A stretch of DNA of 64,000 nt from positions 1 through 64,000 of the IMG/VR virus record IMGVR_UViG_3300009081_000012. One strand, given 5' to 3'. Every line of letters begins with the position of its first letter. The first letter of the stretch is position 1. The DNA is from a virus. The position numbers and the translations under genes were made by a program. This document shows, one piece after another, positions 62,487-64,000 of this stretch. Below the pieces are notes generated by a model, which was not told the origin of the DNA, did no database searches, and saw only the letters and a program-made list of their open reading frames with translations.

Positions 62487-64000
62487 CAAAAAATTAAGCA
62501 AAAACTATGATGAAGTATTAAATAATGGTGTTGAACTAATAAAATTTTATCATGACAATCCATGTATAGCCGTCCACGATTTATTAGGAGTTGATCTTGC
62601 ACCAATACAGCGTGTTGTTTTTGAAGATATGTGGTTTAAAAATTTTATTATTACTGTGGCTACTCGTGGATTTGGAAAAACTTTTATGTTAGGTACTTTA
62701 GCCACGCTAAGCTGTTTGCTTAAACCAGGCTATCGTGTTGGATTAATTGGAAAAGTTTTCAGACAAAGTAAAATGATCTTTTCAGAAGTTGAAAAACTAT
62801 ATCAACAGTCGTCAATTTTACGCGAAGCGTGTTCTAAACCACCAACCAGGGGCTCCGATTCTTGTTATCTTAAATTCAAATCAGTGGGTGGTATGACCCC
62901 GTCATACATTGAAGCTTTGCCTTTAGGTGATGATGGTAGCAAAATAAGAGGATCTCGTTTTTATTTGGTGCTTATAGATGAGTTGGCTCAAATTCCAAAT
63001 CAGATATTAGACATGGTTATTAGGCCTATGGGCGCTACATCTTTAGCTCCTATGGAAAGAGTAAGGCGTTTAGAACAGAAAAACAAACTTATAGAAAAAG
63101 GATTAGCCGTAGAATCTGATTTTGATACAGAAACTGTAAATAAGATGGTTATGACGTCGTCAGGTTATTATAAATTTAATCATATGTGGAGACGTATGAA
63201 TGACTATTGGCGTCAGATAGAGATAGCAAAAAAAACTAGCACACAATCACAATTCGCCGTGTGGCAAATACCGCATTGGGATTTACCTGAAGGTTTTCTT
63301 GATAAAAATAATATTGATGAAGCACGTCGTGTTATGTCCCATTCTGAATTTAGAATGGAATACGAAGCGGCTATGGTGTCTGATTCTGAAGGATTTTTTA
63401 AAGCGTCATTATTAGAGGCTTGCACTCTTGGTAATAATTTTGGATTAGAAACATCAGGTGATACCTCTAGTCAATATGTGCTTGGAATAGATCCAAACCA
63501 GGGTGGTAGAGCAAGTTGTGGTTTAGTGGTTGTTAAATTAGGTTTATCAAATAAAATTGTAGTCGTGTCTGAATTAAAAAATCAAACCACACAGCAAATG
63601 ACACAAGCTATACAAGATGTTTGTGAATCGTTTAACATTGTAAGAGTGTTTATGGATAGAGGTGGTGGTGGTAAAGCGATTTGTGATTTACTGGAAGACG
63701 GCTATAACAATAAAACACCATTAATAGACAGAACAAATGAAGAACATAAACATATGCAGGGCAGACATGTTTTGGAGATGGTTAATTTTAATCCAAGTTG
63801 GATAGCTGATGCTAATTTTACGACTAAAGCCATGTTCGAAGAAAAAAAATTATTGTTTCCAGAACTATCATTGAATACTACACAGGACTACGAAGTTTTA
63901 AACTATGAGAGCGTTAATACATTAAAATCTCAATTATTAAATATAATAGTAACACCAACATCTACTGGATTACTACATTTCGACACACCCCAAAAAGGAC
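62467..64000 (+). CDS. terL: Terminase large subunit (cut by window end)
   Basis: The frame stays open from GTG 62467 (TTG 62476 is an alternative; neither has a strong ribosome binding site) to the edge, at least 511 residues. Walker A TVATRGFGKTFMLG, Walker B FYLVLIDELAQIP and the RNase-H-like nuclease (VLGIDPNQGG, RVFMDRGGGG) are present. It is the DNA-packaging motor and cutter. The 3' end, including the last nuclease residues, lies outside the window. Confidence 0.9.
   Translation, partial: MKTLNNNKKLSKNYDEVLNNGVELIKFYHDNPCIAVHDLLGVDLAPIQRVVFEDMWFKNFIITVATRGFGKTFMLGTLATLSCLLKPGYRVGLIGKVFRQSKMIFSEVEKLYQQSSILREACSKPPTRGSDSCYLKFKSVGGMTPSYIEALPLGDDGSKIRGSRFYLVLIDELAQIPNQILDMVIRPMGATSLAPMERVRRLEQKNKLIEKGLAVESDFDTETVNKMVMTSSGYYKFNHMWRRMNDYWRQIEIAKKTSTQSQFAVWQIPHWDLPEGFLDKNNIDEARRVMSHSEFRMEYEAAMVSDSEGFFKASLLEACTLGNNFGLETSGDTSSQYVLGIDPNQGGRASCGLVVVKLGLSNKIVVVSELKNQTTQQMTQAIQDVCESFNIVRVFMDRGGGGKAICDLLEDGYNNKTPLIDRTNEEHKHMQGRHVLEMVNFNPSWIADANFTTKAMFEEKKLLFPELSLNTTQDYEVLNYESVNTLKSQLLNIIVTPTSTGLLHFDTPQKG

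Noticed and set aside
1-64000. Prophage in a bacterial chromosome
   Set aside because: No integrase, repressor-integrase module, attachment site or host housekeeping gene cluster is visible. The window alone cannot fully exclude it.

Overview
The window looks like 64 kb of a much larger, probably virulent, double-stranded DNA phage genome. The host is probably a low-G+C Gram-positive bacterium (Bacillota). The reasons are strong AAGGAGG ribosome binding sites before almost every gene, TTGACA/TATAAT-type promoters, a terminase large subunit, a GH108-type endolysin, tail-fibre-like beta-propeller proteins, a phage-type SSB, a dNMP kinase, and dense packing of short unknown genes with overlapping starts and stops. 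No integrase, rRNA or CRISPR array is seen. The host cannot be named from the sequence. A hemerythrin and a radical SAM enzyme would fit an anaerobic or microaerobic host (inference).

Layout. From 1 to 16.4 kb nearly all genes are on the minus strand and the DNA is visibly richer in G+C. This block has a control region with promoter/operator-like motifs, a ten-copy 16-bp iteron array in front of a ribbon-helix-helix gene, a 150-nt tRNA-like RNA, an SSB operon, a roughly 430-nt G+C-rich region full of nested hairpins, and a long run of small genes. Those genes include a SLOG protein, a nucleotidyltransferase ending in an SSB-like DDDIPF tail, DUF6011, NADAR, zinc ribbons, TM2 and PnuC-like membrane proteins. 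Their intergenic gaps carry RNA structures: five tandem double hairpins, one larger folded RNA and a hammerhead-like ribozyme.

At 16.4-16.9 kb the strand switches and A+T rises. From 16.9 to 28.5 kb lie rightward accessory genes: MazG-like, PD-(D/E)xK-like, YopX, RyR, a frameshifted cytidylyltransferase, thymidylate synthase, a cupin, tRNA-Thr, an asparagine-synthetase remnant and a transglutaminase-like protein. From 28.6 to 39.8 kb is a compact sugar and glycosyltransferase operon with at least six glycosyltransferases, three methyltransferases and three enzymes matching the logic of UDP-L-FucNAc or UDP-L-QuiNAc synthesis. From 39.8 to 42.7 kb come a Dam methylase, a predicted nuclease, a P-loop protein and a SpoT-like HD hydrolase. 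From 42.7 to 48.7 kb are virion or fibre genes, with two propeller proteins flanking a glycosyltransferase. From 48.7 to 62.5 kb are hemerythrin, PhoH, methionine aminopeptidase, a winged-helix protein with tandem palindromes, a radical SAM protein, ClpP, an actin-like ATPase, endolysin, dNMP kinase and small basic proteins. The small and large terminase genes close the window; the large one is cut by the edge.

Reading them together: the left block probably acts early (SSB, regulation, counter-defence), with mRNA processing through intergenic RNAs. The right block supplies virion glycosylation or surface modification, nucleotide metabolism, host manipulation, lysis and packaging. All functions are read by eye from motifs; no database search was run.
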